Source: Strongylocentrotus purpuratus (taxonomy: Eukaryota; Echinodermata; Echinoidea; Camarodonta; Strongylocentrotidae). Taken from it: a stretch of 64,000 bases of DNA. The position numbers and the translations under genes are program-made. Below, in pieces: positions 25,261-35,740 of this stretch. Every line of letters begins with the position of its first letter. Positions within the stretch are counted from its first letter, which is position 1. Under the pieces are notes generated by a model that saw only the letters and a list, made by a program, of their open reading frames with translations, was not told where the DNA came from and did not search any database. The stretch is from NCBI RefSeq assembly GCF_000002235.5, contig NW_022145606.1, positions 49,412,685 through 49,476,684 on the forward strand. The letters run 5' to 3'.

Positions 25261-26206
25261 TTGTGACGTCATGTCCTCACTATTTATCAATTGCTTTATA
25301 TAGTTTAATTGTTTCAGTAAATGAATTATTTATCCGCCTTAATACTAGAAGAAGTAAACAATTTTTGATTTTTGACTATACAAAGCTACAAAAATCAATT
25401 CCAAACATTTGGATAAATGATAAGCATAGGGTACCTTTGGTTTTCAAAGACCATAACCTCTCTATCCCCCACTTTGTATTTGGAAAATCAGTTAAGCCTG
25501 TTAGTCTTTTGAGTAGTAAACAGTGGTATAATATGATCAGTTTTGAACAAATTAAAATAAATAAATGTTGTTTGTATTGGGAAGATGTCTTGCAGAAGGA
25601 CGTTAAATGGTCTTCTGTTTTTGATAGGAATTTGATTGGGATAAAAGATTTTCGTCTACGTGAATTTAATTTCAAGCTTTTATATAATATGTTACCAGTC
25701 CGTAACAATCTGTTCAAGTGGGGTCTCGCATACGATAACCTTTGTTTAAAATGCAAAAAAACTGAAGATCTGCTTCATGCTTTCATTTCATGTAAGGCAA
25801 ATGAAAGGTTCTTTAAGTATTTAAAGGACTTAGTTTTACGTGCTTTCAATCTTAGAATAGAGATAGATGTTGTTGTATTACTCAAAATGAATTCGCAAAC
25901 CGAAATCGATTTGATAATGACTATTGCTTTTTGGTCGATTTATAAAATGATTATTTTTCATAATAAGTATGGGTATGATAATAGAGATTTGAGTTTGATT
26001 TACTTATTTAAGAGAGAAATGACTAACAGAATAGAAATAAACGAACATTTGAAAGTACAAAATATGAAATTTCCTGCGAACTTGCTTAGTTATATTTGAG
26101 TAAATAACTTGTGTATTATTGATGTTCCATTGATTTGCTAAATTGTAAGCAAAATTATGTTACTGTTTGAATATTGAATAAACACCTCTAAGAGGCAAAG
26201 AGAAAA
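25261..26206 (+). mobile_element. 5'-truncated LINE, Tx1/L1-like C-terminus with zf-RVT
   Basis: A single open frame runs to a stop at 26099. The 3' part carries the zinc-knuckle region that closes many L1/Tx1-type reverse transcriptases: NMLPVRNNLFKWGLAYDNLC followed by C-x2-C-x6-H-x5-C (LCLKCKKTEDLLHAFISC). An AATAAA at about 26176 and an A run at about 26197 mark the 3' end. Endonuclease and RT core are missing through 5' truncation. The frame is unbroken over about 900 bases, so the copy is probably fairly young. It lies between half a MITE and the 3' part of another LINE. Confidence 0.85.
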
Positions 26207-26217
26207 AAAAAATTGAC

Positions 26218-26559
26218 AGAGGAAGCCGTTTTCAACGAATATCTAGCTTATTCCATTCAAATACGGAAGAAACAATTGGGCTACGCTTATAACAATCAGT
26301 GTGAAATCTAGGCACACGTACACATCCACTGTCTATTTGCCTTGTATGATGCTCATGTACATCATTAGGATTGATTAAGCCTACCTGAAGGTAAGAAGGT
26401 GCTAAGTTATGAACGCATTTATATATCATCATAACGCGACTTAACTAAAACCGCTTGTCTAGTGTCATCCTTTTAAGACTTGTGAACAAATCAGCCGACG
26501 GTGTGTCATATGTCTTGTTCAATATTATTCTTGCAGCCCTCTTTTGAATTTTTGGCAGC
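26218..26559 (-). mobile_element. 3' part of a split CR1-like LINE
   Basis: Minus-strand text reads KLPKIQKRAARIIL at the insertion border, then MMIYKCVHNLAPSYLQVGL and FEWNKLDIR near the end. It continues, across the 7.8 kb insertion, the LINE at 34349-35345. With one TTA copy removed, codons run ...HSHTPKLPKIQKRA. A TAG interrupts after DKR at about 26442 and a TGA after LDIR, so this part is decayed. Confidence 0.85.
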
Positions 26560-26580
26560 TTAAGCCTCGGTCACAAATAA

Positions 26581-27043
26581 TGCTACGGTCACAAATGTTC
26601 GTACGAACGAATCTCCCTGTTCCTACGAATATCAAAGTTCGTAGAAATTCGTAGACGGGGCATAGTTTCTTACGTCCTTCTTATGGAGTTCGTACGAACG
26701 CCGTTTAATTCGCAAGAACAACTCAAGACCTTCTTGAGAAATGAAGTGATTTTCAGTTATACAATGGCCCTAGAGTTCGTACGTTTTTCGTAAGAACGCC
26801 TGGAGTTCTTCTTACGTCAGACTTACGGCCATCTTACGAGTTTTTGTTCTCGCAAGGTGGTCGTACGTGTAACTCACGGCATTCACAGGTCATTTGTAAG
26901 AAGATCTTACGATTTTTTTGTATATTTGGTCGGGTTGCAAAAAAAGCGCTGCCGTATACTGTCGAAAATTCTATGACTGTTGAAAGTTTGATATTTCACG
27001 ATCATTGCCAAGAAGACTACAACTGCAAATGCAGCTGCATCTA
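26581..27043. repeat. Left inverted arm of the 7.8 kb element
   Basis: Matches the complement of 33858-34345 with scattered differences. It ends inside at GCAAATGCAGCTGCATC, where a LINE begins. Confidence 0.85.
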
Positions 27044-29117
27044 ATATGGATAACGGTCTGGTAACCGCATTGGTAGCGTTGGATTTAAAGGGGAAGTCCA
27101 CCCTGAAATTAAGTTAGTTTTAATAGGAGTAGAAAAATGAGAGAAACAAGTCAGTGGAAGTTTGAGCAAATTCCGATTAAAAATAAGGAAGTTAGGAATT
27201 TTGAAGTTGTGATCAATCAAACACAAATTGGCAACTCTATGACGTATCATGCGAGCTCAACTTCCATTTGCTCAGTACTAAAACAATCTAAAATTTTCAT
27301 TTTCCCTCAAGAAAAATTTCAACCATACATGCACCCTACATATAATAATTGCAAATATGTTTCTATACTCCCCCTGCAAGGAACAAATATATATTCCGTC
27401 ATCAATAACGAAGAAAACATGATTTTATGGAATATTATGCACAAAGCAAATGAAGGAGAGCTCGAATAATAAGTCACAGAGTTGCCAATTTGTATTTGAT
27501 TGATCACAACTTCAATAATTCATAACTTTCTTATTTTCATTCAGAATCTGCTCAAACTTTCACTGACCTGATTTTCTTATTATTCTGCTTCTATCGAAAC
27601 AAACTTATTTTGGGGTGGACTTTCCCTTTAAAGGAAGCGTTTGATACTGTAGATCGAAATCTGCTCGTAAAGAAACTCAAATGGTACGGATTTGGTCAAA
27701 ATAGTACATCTTGGTTTAAAAACTATTTGAGGGAGCGCACGCAAGTCACCAAAGTAAATGGTATTACATCATCTGTTGGGAAAGTAAAGTGCGGAGTTCC
27801 ACAAGGGTCAGTATTGGGACCGATGTTATTCCTAATATTTATAAATGACATTGCAAATGTGGTGAAGCATTCATCAATTGCATTATTTGCAGATGATACG
27901 TGTATATATTATTCCTCCAATAGTGCCAATGATGTATCAAACAAGGTTAATGATGATTTAAATTCTGTAACTTTATGGCTGAATGCTAACAGGCTGATAC
28001 TTAATATGAGCAAAACTGAATATATGCGTATTGGATCCCATAAAAGAATAAAGGAGTTTCATGATGTAAATATAAATATACACATCGGTAATAATGCACT
28101 GAAAGAAGTTTATAGTTGTAAATATCTTGGCGTAATTCTTGATCCTAGTTGAATTGGAAACTGCACATAGACCATGTACGCAAAAAAAGTTGTCCGAGGC
28201 TTTTTTCTCTTTCGTAAAGTCAGACCTATTGTTGACTTGTGTACTGCTAGAATGCTATACTTTAGTATTATTCAAACACACTTTGATCATTGCTCTATAA
28301 TTTGGAATAATGCTACTCAAGTCGTATTAAATAAGCTACGTGTTCTACAGAATAGAGCTGTACGGATTATGATTAAGGCATCTTTTGAACAAAGAACTCG
28401 AGAAATCTACTAACAAGCAAAAGTAGTCCCAATCGTTGATAGATGGACAAGAGGAAATTTAATCATGTTATTCAAGATAATGCATGACTTAACTCCAACT
28501 TACTTATCTTCCCGAGTTAAATTACGACATAATCCACATAATTTAAGAAATAGCGATCATAAAATTCAGCTTCCAAAGCCTAAGGCCGAGTTTTTGAGAA
28601 GAAGTTTCTTCTATCATAGCTCAAACATTGTCTTGCACTTTTTACAATTATTACTCTCAATTTCATATTCTATTAGTTATGTAATAATATCTTATTTTAT
28701 TTGTTTAAACTTTTTGTTGAAACTTTTTTTTAAACTTTTAAACGTGAAAAATATTATACCCAACCTCTTATTCCTGTCTTTTTTTTCTTCTTATGTTTAC
28801 CTTGATGTTTTTTTTGGTGTTATGTTATCGGTTTTACAGTCTTACTCGTATGCTTGTTGTCGTTCTAGTTGAATATCTGCAATTAACTGTCTTATTGTTT
28901 GTTTGTTTTGTACATTAATTTGTTAGTTATTTATTTGTTGTAACTACATGTACATATTCATTGCCTTACTTCTTGCATTTGCAACGTTGTACATTATTAT
29001 TGTATAATTCACTGTATAATTATTGTTATTTTTATGTTTGTGGACGCCTTTGAAAATCAGCTGTGCTGAAAGGGCCAACCACCCTATGAGGGGAAATAAA
29101 TAAATAAATAAATAAAT
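27044..29117 (+). mobile_element. CR1-like LINE, 5'-truncated and split by a MITE
   Basis: Before the MITE the frame reads DNGLVTALVALDLK; after it, EAFDTVDRNLL follows in register. RT motifs are KCGVPQGSVLGPMLFLIFIN and ALFADDTCIYY (FADD). The frame then breaks near 28149 (after VILDPS) and again around 28190, and a TAA follows REIY at 28413. The 3' end has the CR1/L2-style tail: AATCAGCTGTGCTGAAAGGG, then (AAAT)n to 29117. No endonuclease remains. It abuts the left inverted arm at 27043. Confidence 0.88.
27091..27626. mobile_element. AAGTCCACCC-type MITE inside a LINE
   Basis: Inverted ends GGGGAAGTCCACCCTGAAAT and, complemented, GGGAAAGTCCACCCCAAAAT. The direct repeat TTTAAAG flanks it (27084-27090, 27627-27633). 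Removing the MITE and one TTTAAAG rejoins the LINE codons GAT-TTA-AAG-GAA-GCG. The body (about 536 bp) is itself partly self-complementary (e.g. TTGTGATCAATC..CACAAATTGGCAACTC and its inverse near 27475-27510). Non-coding. Confidence 0.88.
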
Positions 29118-29139
29118 GTAGAGGAGGATTAGTGATTAG

Positions 29140-29690
29140 TGATTAGTGCCCCGTTTATTTTAACATGTGCCTCTTTTTTTTCATTTTAATAAGAGCCATT
29201 TCCCCCTTCTCATAAAAGCCCCCTTTCACCTCCGATAAATGCCCCTACTCAAATCTGATGGGTGCCTCTTTTCTTTCAACAAATGCACATTTCCCTTTAT
29301 CATTAGTGCCCCCTTTTTCATTCTCATAAGTGCCCGTTTTCACCTCTGATAATTGTCCTTTTAAACATGATATGTGCCCCTTTTTTCTTTGTAATAAGGA
29401 ACCTAACCCTTTTTTCATAAATGCCCCTTTTCACTTCTTATAAATGCCCCAATCAAAATCTTATGAGTGCCTCTTTTCCGTCGAAAAATGCCCATTTCCC
29501 ATTCTTATAAAATTCCTTTTCATCTCTGGTGCGTGCTATATTTTTTAAGTGTAAGAAGTGTCCCATTTTCACCTCTGATAATTAGCATTTGTACTTTGAC
29601 ACGTGCTCCTTTTCTTTTCTAATAAGTGTCTTAACCCTTACAATAATTGTCCCCTTTTCCTCTCATCATTAAACAAATATTGAAATCATC
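29140..29690. repeat. Degenerate tandem repeat 'ATAAGTGCCCCTTTTCACC'
   Basis: More than twenty diverged words of the form ATAA(G/A)TGCCCCTTTT(C)A, spaced about 20-30 bases, follow the LINE tail directly. No open frame. Confidence 0.8.
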
Positions 29691-30474
29691 CCTGATAATG
29701 TAATTACGATATAGGGGTATATACCAATGTCTATTATTTTTTATATTTTCGCTTTGAGGATTTCCCTTTGAAGATGCCCTCTTTTTTTCTCCAGAAAATA
29801 CACTTTTTTGTTGGTGCCCCCCCCCCCCTCACTTTGGGAGGTCGCTCCGCCGCCTCTGTCTGTATGTACCATCAATCGCTAGATTCCCTTTATTATATGT
29901 TTATGTATGATTTAGACCACGTCATATACGTGTTTACTGTATAGCACTGTAGAGAAATAAAGATAGAGACAATCTTTCATTTTTAAAACCAAATGTATTG
30001 ATAAACATTGATAAACAAGCAGTTGTTGCAAAACACGTTTGTCTGTTTTCTTGATTATCTGCGTACTAGGCCTACATGCCCAATTAAACGATAAAGTGAA
30101 ATTATAAGTATTGACACTGAAATAATACATGTACATTTCTTGTGAACCCAAGGTCCGACTCATTAATGCACGTTTTCCATGTATCATAGAAATTAAACTA
30201 AGTAGGCATATATATATCAAAATATAAATTAAAGGGTTTTAAAAAAGAAACAAAGAGAGAAGAGACTAGAGTAGTATGAAAATAAAATAATAAGACAATT
30301 TTCAACGTGTACAAGAACATAAAAGGGGAATTTGATTTAAATCTTCGAAATAATCCTACATTTTATTCACCCTTTTATTATTTTTTGCAGATATTCATGA
30401 ATACAAACAAAAAATTGCACTATTAAAGGTGATTATGAATACCTTGGAAGCCTTTATTTGACGAATTTAAGCTT
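29691..30474. other. Spacer without recognised gene
   Basis: It has a C run followed by TCACTTTGGGAGGTCGCTCC at about 29820-29850, which resembles a dispersed-repeat end. Otherwise AT-rich text with no supported frame. Confidence 0.4.
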
Positions 30475-30753
30475 ATTCAAACATATTTGTGGCTTATACA
30501 CCCAGTAAATAAGATCGATTGACGATCTGTATTGAAAAACAAGTCAGAAAAAATCTTGGAACCAGCGGGACTTGAACCTGCCATCTACTGCTTGCCGGGC
30601 CAGTGATGGCCGGGAGGTAGAGTCGCTGCCCGGCAAGCAGTAGATGGCAGGTTCAAGTCCCGCTGGTTCCAAGATTTTTTCTGACTTGTTTTTCAATACA
30701 GATCGTCAATCGATCTTATTTACTGGGTGTATAAGCCACAATTATGTTTGAAT
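30475..30753. mobile_element. Head-to-head pair of tRNA-derived SINEs
   Basis: A near-perfect palindrome with arms of about 125 bp. Each arm holds a pol III B box GGTTCAAGTCC (plus 30650-30660; minus 30578-30568). The plus copy also has an A-box-like TGGCCGGGAGG at 30607-30617. Text after the B box (CGCTGGTTCCAAG, then the non-tRNA tail ending TTACTGGGTGTATAAGCC) is the same in both arms. The spacing of the boxes fits a tRNA-derived SINE head. Confidence 0.82.
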
Positions 30754-30880
30754 AATTGAAATTTCTCCCAGGAAGCATTGCATTTATAAAGTTATTGTCC
30801 TATGGCGGACTAATAAATATTAATAAGTCAGAATGAATCAGGAGAGCTTGGGTATTTGTTTCTAGTTCATCGTGACTGTG

Positions 30881-31080
30881 CCATGGACCAGTAATGGCCT
30901 GGTGGTAGAGTCGCTGCCCGGCAAGCAGTAGATGGCAGGTTCAAGTCCCGCTGGTTCCAAGATTTTTTTCTGACTTGTTTTTCAATACAGATCGTCAATC
31001 GATCTTATTTACTGGGTGTATAAGCCACAAATATGTTTGAATAATTGAAATTTCTCCCAGGAAGCATTGCATTTATAAAG
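30881..31080 (+). mobile_element. tRNA-derived SINE, third copy
   Basis: A box TGGCCTGGTGG at 30895-30905, B box GGTTCAAGTCC at 30938-30948, then the same tail as the paired copies, through TTTCTCCCAGGAAGCATTGC ATTTATAAAG. The repeated tail end (ATTTATAAAG at about 30790 and 31080) suggests a direct repeat flanking the copy. Confidence 0.82.
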
Positions 31081-31369
31081 AATTTAAGCTTGTATTCTTA
31101 TTTGAGATATTGCTATTTCTATAACTTTTTTGTTTACATTAAAAAAAAATCGGTAATAAATAAATGAAAGCATCGACATCTTTAAAAATGCTAAGAAACA
31201 TACTGTTTTGTGTTTGTTTTTGTTGATTTGTCGTCTTCCATCGTGCTTAATACCTTCTGGATTGAACACATTATGATTCTCGTTGTTTTTATTTCCGTAT
31301 AATAAAATCGGTTAAAATACATACAAAGTAATCATACAAACAAAATGATAAAATACGGCTGGTTCCCAT

Positions 31370-32085
31370 TTTCAGCTGCAACTATATTGTTGCTGCTCTC
31401 CTTCTCTTTCTCCTTCCTCCCCATCTCTTACCTTACGTTTGTTTCCCTTCCCTCTCTTCCCTTTAAACAAAAATTCATTTTGGTCCCATATTTCTTCGAC
31501 AGGAGATGCACTCTCGACGAACACTATGAACAGAGGACTCAAACTTTGAATACATTTTGTACGTACACCTTACGAGCACCTTACGAACGCCTTACGAACG
31601 CTAGGAATCGTTCGTACGAATACAATAAGAATCTCCGCTCGTAAGACGTTCTTACAAACGCCGTAAGAGCCCTTTATGAACAACTTAAGGCGTTCTTAGC
31701 TTCAAATTATTACGATGACCGTAAGAACGCCTCAAGTTGTTCATAGAGGGCTCTTATGGCGTTCGTAAGAACGCCTTACGAGTGGATATTCTTATGGTCT
31801 TCGTACGAACGACTCCTGGCGTTCGTAAGGCGTTCGTAGGGTGCTCGTAAGGTGTTCGTACACAATTTATGCAAATTTTGAGTTTTAGCGGTTATAAAGC
31901 CAAGCGCGCGAAGTTCAAATCCTCACTCTATTCATAGTGTTTGTCGAGGGTGCATCTCCTGTCGAAGAATATGGGACCAAAAGGGAAATCTGTTAGAGGG
32001 AAGAGAGGGAAGGGAAACAAACGTAAGGAAGGAGATGAGGAGGAAGGAGAAAGAGAAGGAGAGCAGTAACAACAATATCAGAAAA
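31370..32085. mobile_element. Foldback with TTCGTACGAA/TTACGAACGCC repeats
   Basis: Outer arms 31395-31560 and 31915-32075 are inverted copies (e.g. AGGAGATGCA and TGCATCTCCT, TTTGTTTCCCTTCCCTCTC and its complement). The middle is filled with GTAAGAACGCC and GGCGTTCTTAC words in both orientations, centred near 31735. These words also occur in the arms of the enclosing 7.8 kb element, hinting at a related family. Confidence 0.75.
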
Positions 32086-32142
32086 TGATGGCCATCGAAA
32101 GATCGGGAGGAGGCGGTGAAAGATGACGAGGAGGAGGAGGGA

Positions 32143-33394
32143 GAACCCAGGCACGGATCCAGGATTTCTTTTGAAGTTATGCGAGCAAAATATTGGTACG
32201 TAACGGTGACCAGCAGTGGTGTAATGAGCAAAACTGTTTAGTCACCCCACTCCTTCATGCAGGCCCCTCTGAACGTTTTTCAAAGTGGATGGGGTCTAGG
32301 GGCCGAGCCCCAAAAAGCTCATGGATTTGAGGCATTAAATAACCGTCAAATGAGCATCTACGGGCCCACCTTAGGGCCCTAGATGGGGTCCAGGAGGCGG
32401 ATCCCCCGGAAGCTCAGGGGTATTAGGCGATACATTATGGTCAGATGAGCATCTATAGGGGTCGGCTTTAGAGCCATTGGGTCGGTTCAGGGGGCAGAGC
32501 GTTTGATTACCGTCAGATGAGCATATTTTGATACCTTATTTGTGACACTGGCAGGACACTCATTTGCGTGGGGTCCAGGGGGCAGAGCCCCCAGAAGCTT
32601 AGGAGTTTTAGGCATTTTTATTACGGTTAGATAAGCATTCAGGGACCCGCCTTAGGGCCTTAGTCGGGGTCCAGGGGGCAGAGTCACCGGATCTACACCT
32701 TGTTGGTGGGGAAAATTCGCAACGGATCTCCCCTACCTTTCTTCTTTTTCTTTTTTGTTCTTTCCCTCTCTCTCCTCTTTCCCTTTCCCTTCCCTACCTT
32801 CTATCTATTTTAGGTTTGCTGGGGGGGGGGGGGAAGGAGGTAAAGACCTTTCGTTCCCCCCCCCCCCTTCCACACGTTGTTGGCGGGATTAATCGCTACT
32901 GATCTCCTCTTCTGTTCACCCCAGTTTTCTTTACTTTCTCTTTTTTGTTCCCTTTTTAGCTCTCCTCTTTCCTTTTCCCTTTCTTTTCTCTTTTTTAAGG
33001 CGGGAGCGGGAGGGGGGGGGGCGGGCGGAGAGGCAAGGGGTCCCCCAATCCACAACTTGTTGGCGGGAAAATTGAAACTTAAACCCTCTTCTTTTATTTT
33101 ATTCTTCCCCTTATTTCCTTCCTTTTATCTCCTCTTTTCCTTTACATTTTTCTTTCGTTTTCCTTTCTTCTTTTTTTTTTATGGGAAGAGGGGGGGGGGG
33201 GAGGCAACAGCCTGGGAGGCAATGCCCTTTCGGGTCCCCCCCTTTTTTGTTTGTTTCTTCATCATTTTCTTTTTTCCCTTTCTCTCCTTTTTCCCTTTTC
33301 TCTTTCCCTTCTTTTCCTTTCTCTCTTTCTCTCTTTTGTTTGCGGGGAGGGGGTGCCAAGGCCCGCTCGGCACCCCTGGATCTGCGCCTGGGAG
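32143..33394. mobile_element. TIR element with internal ~120-150 bp repeats
   Basis: Ends CCCAGGCACGGATCCAGG and, complemented, CCCAGGCGCAGATCCAGG. Inside, GGGGTCCAGGGGGCAGAGCC-like blocks followed by GAAGCTCAGG recur about four times (32285-32690). Then comes a TTTCCTTT/GGGG-rich stretch with three CTTGTTGGCGGG-like repeats (about 32700, 32875, 33055). No coding frame is trusted; frames here are Pro/Gly/Phe-rich composition artefacts. Confidence 0.7.
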
Positions 33395-33622
33395 AGCCAT
33401 CAAGACGGCAGTTTGAAAGCCATGAAGATGAGGAAACGGGGAAACTAAGAAAGAAGAAGTATGACTTCCATGCCACCACAGAGCAAAAACTTGTAGACTT
33501 CTTTGGTGAACATGACTGATTTTATGATAAATGAAGTAACAGATATGCTTACAGCAAGATCAAGAAACACTGGGCCACAGAGCTCAATACCTCTAGTGAT
33601 TACAAATTGCTATTATTATAGT
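33395..33622 (+). pseudogene. Decayed MADF/Myb-like DNA-binding protein fragment
   Basis: The open text KKKYDFHATTEQKLVDFFGE and then HD-FYDK-SNRYAYSKIKKHWA resembles the start of a MADF/Myb-like domain, as in host regulators and in the accessory protein of PIF/Harbinger transposons. TGA stops at 33517-33519 and 33532-33534 interrupt it and a TAG ends it near 33620, so it is dead. The TIR element at 32143-33394 lies directly upstream. Its place inside a TTA-flanked element suggests a Harbinger origin, but an unrelated host pseudogene is possible. Confidence 0.45.
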
Positions 33623-33857
33623 ATATCATTCTTATTTCTTGATCCTTACAGTAAAAATATCTTATGATTATTGTCAACTCTGACCATGAACACGTTTCCT
33701 TCAAGTGAAGAATACAAATTAAAATAATAAAATAAAATAATTGAAAAATAAGGAGATACCAGCCTTCCACCTTGTAACATTCCCTTATTGAGTATCTTTT
33801 TCATTCACATGTATTTTATTCAGGAGAGGTTGTTAATTTCTTCCTGCTCCTCCTCCT

Positions 33858-34345
33858 CCTATTGCAGATGCAGCTGCAGTTGCAGTTGTAGTCTTCTTGG
33901 CAATACTGCCATCGTGAAATATTAAACTTTCAACAGTCATATAATTTTCGACAGTATACGGTAGCGCTTTTTTGCAACCCGACCAAATATACAAACAAAA
34001 TCGTTAAATCTTCTTACGAATGACTTGTGAATGCCGTGAGTTACATGTACGACCACCTTGCGAGAACAAAAACTCGTAAGATTAACGTAAGTCTGACGTA
34101 AGAAGAACTCAAGGCGTTCTTACGAAAAACGTACGAACTCTATGGCCATTGTAGAACCGAAAATCACTTCGTTTCTCAAGAAGGTCTTGAGTTGTTCTTG
34201 CGAATCAAACGGCGTTCGTACCAACTCCGTAAGAAGCACGTAAGAAACTATGCCCCATTTAGGAATCTCTACGAACTCTGACATTCGTAAGAACAGGGAG
34301 ATTCTTACGAACGAATCGTTCGTACGAACATTTGTGACCGTAGCA
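33858..34345. repeat. Right inverted arm of the 7.8 kb element
   Basis: Inverse of 26581-27043. Shared words include GATGCAGCTGCA, TTGCAACCCGACCAAATATAC and ACATTTGTGACCGTAGCA. Confidence 0.85.
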
Positions 34346-34348
34346 TTA

Positions 34349-35345
34349 GGTGTATGAGAATGAAATCTGTTCGACCATACAACAGAGCAGTAATCTAATC
34401 GTGGCAACACTTTAAGGATTTTTGAGGCAAAAAACTCTTTGCTCTCTTTGCCATGCTAATGTTTTTCTGGGTAAGTTTACTTACGTTTTCGATTTGTTTA
34501 GACCATTTCAATTCATCATCTATCAAATTAGTCCTAAGCATTTGGTGAATTGAACTCTTTTGATCAAATTGCCGTTTAATGAAATGGTGAAAGATTCAAT
34601 TTTCTTGAGATAAGCAGGAGAGCCTATTAACATGACACAAGTTTGTTCAGTGTTAAGAACAAGACGATTTTCCTTAATCCATGCCATGATTCTGTTTAAC
34701 GCAACAGTTAATTTTTCCTCTACAACAGTTGCATAATTTGCACTGACGGTAAGTGTCGTATCGTCAGCATACATATCTATGATACCTTCGGGAGTACATT
34801 CAGGTAGACTATTAACATATATTGAAAATAACAGGGGACCAAGAATTAAACCTTGTGGCACACCTAATTTGATGGTTGATGGATGCGACTTGGCTCCTTT
34901 GAATTGGGTCACTTGTTGTCGATCCCCTAAATATGATTTGAACCAATAAATAGTCCTATTACTACAACCTATACAAGCTAGTTTATGTAGAAGTAGCTCA
35001 TGGTCAACAGTATCAAAAGCCTTACGAAGATCTATGAAGGCAACTCCAGAAATGTCTTTGTTATCAATATTCAACGACCATTAATTTACAAGTTATGCAA
35101 GGGTAGTAGCTGTTGAATGTTTAGGTCTAAAACCAGACTGATTAGGGTATAATAATTGATTCTCGTCCAAGAATTCACTGAGTTGTTGGTGGACGGCCCT
35201 TTCTATAATTTTACTCACGATATGTAATATTGAAATGGGACGGTAATTATTCAAAGAAGAAATATCTCCAGATTTGAATATTGGTACTACCCGGGCCTTT
35301 TTCCATTCACGTGGAACAACTCCTGTAGACAGGGATTTGTTAACT
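34349..35345 (-). mobile_element. RT part of the split CR1-like LINE
   Basis: Reverse-transcriptase motifs in order: VVPREWKKARVVPIFKSGD, LNNYRPISIL, QSGFRPKHSTATTLA, then FIDLRKAFDTVDHELLL, KLGVPQGLILGPLLFSIYVN and MYADDTTLTV (YADD catalytic pair), ending before CSVVWSNRF. Two in-frame TAA stops lie between HSTATTLA and WSLNIDNKD (about 35075-35095), and the frame shifts again after CLGLI (34523), so it cannot work. It is 5'-truncated near 35345; no endonuclease is seen. The 3' part lies at 26218-26559. Confidence 0.9.
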
Positions 35346-35740
35346 CTTAAGCTGCCACCCATACAATGCACCCAGTGCCACAGTGCTAATCCCTATTGTG
35401 CCAGCCACAAATCTCTGAGATTGTTCCTGAAGATTATGATGTAGTATGGCAGTACCAGAGACAGAGTTTAACTGCATGTTGCCATGGCGAGACGTAGATG
35501 CTCGTGCCACCCCTGTTGAGCTATTGTCAGTGGAAGCATTGGAAGAGCAGATGCAGATTTTAGCTTGTGGTGCCTGAACACATGTCTTTTCTTTTTGAAA
35601 CCGTAATCGTAGCCTGTTGTTTTTTCGTAAGCGAGGTACACAGTGAGAGGGCGCTCGACAACAATTCCTCCATGACCAAATTTCAAAGGCTGATATTGCT
35701 TTCCTGTCTACGTTTCCTAATGCTCATGTCTTGCTTCTGG
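35346..35740 (-). other. Unrecognised coding-like stretch beside the LINE
   Basis: On the minus strand a candidate acceptor (ATGTTTCCAG near 35740) precedes KQDMSIRKRRQE. Another frame stays open for over 100 codons toward the LINE border, with words such as HGNMQLNSVSGTAILHHNL and EQSQRFVAGTIGISTVALG. Base composition is less AT-rich than the surroundings. I do not recognise the protein. It could be an exon of a host or transposon gene cut by the LINE, or chance. Confidence 0.3.

Larger units (their letters stand above)
26563..34345. mobile_element. 7.8 kb inverted-arm element with TTA duplication (Harbinger-like)
   Basis: TTA at 26560-26562 and 34346-34348 brackets an insertion in a LINE. 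The inner termini are inverted: TGCTACGGTCACAAATGTTC at 26581 and its complement ending 34345. The left end adds a second, tandem terminus copy (CCTCGGTCACAAAT). Arms of about 480 bp (26581-27043 and 33858-34345) match as inverted repeats and carry TTCGTACGAAC and TTACG-rich words. The interior holds a LINE with a MITE in it, a minisatellite, SINEs, a foldback, a TIR element and a MADF-like fragment. PIF/Harbinger assignment is inferred from the TTA duplication and the MADF/Myb-like remnant. Confidence 0.75.

Noticed and set aside
32810-33519. Several overlapping 100-180 codon frames on both strands
   Set aside because: Composition artefacts of TTTCC/GGGG-rich sequence inside a TIR element. 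Only the last part after 33395 resembles a real domain.
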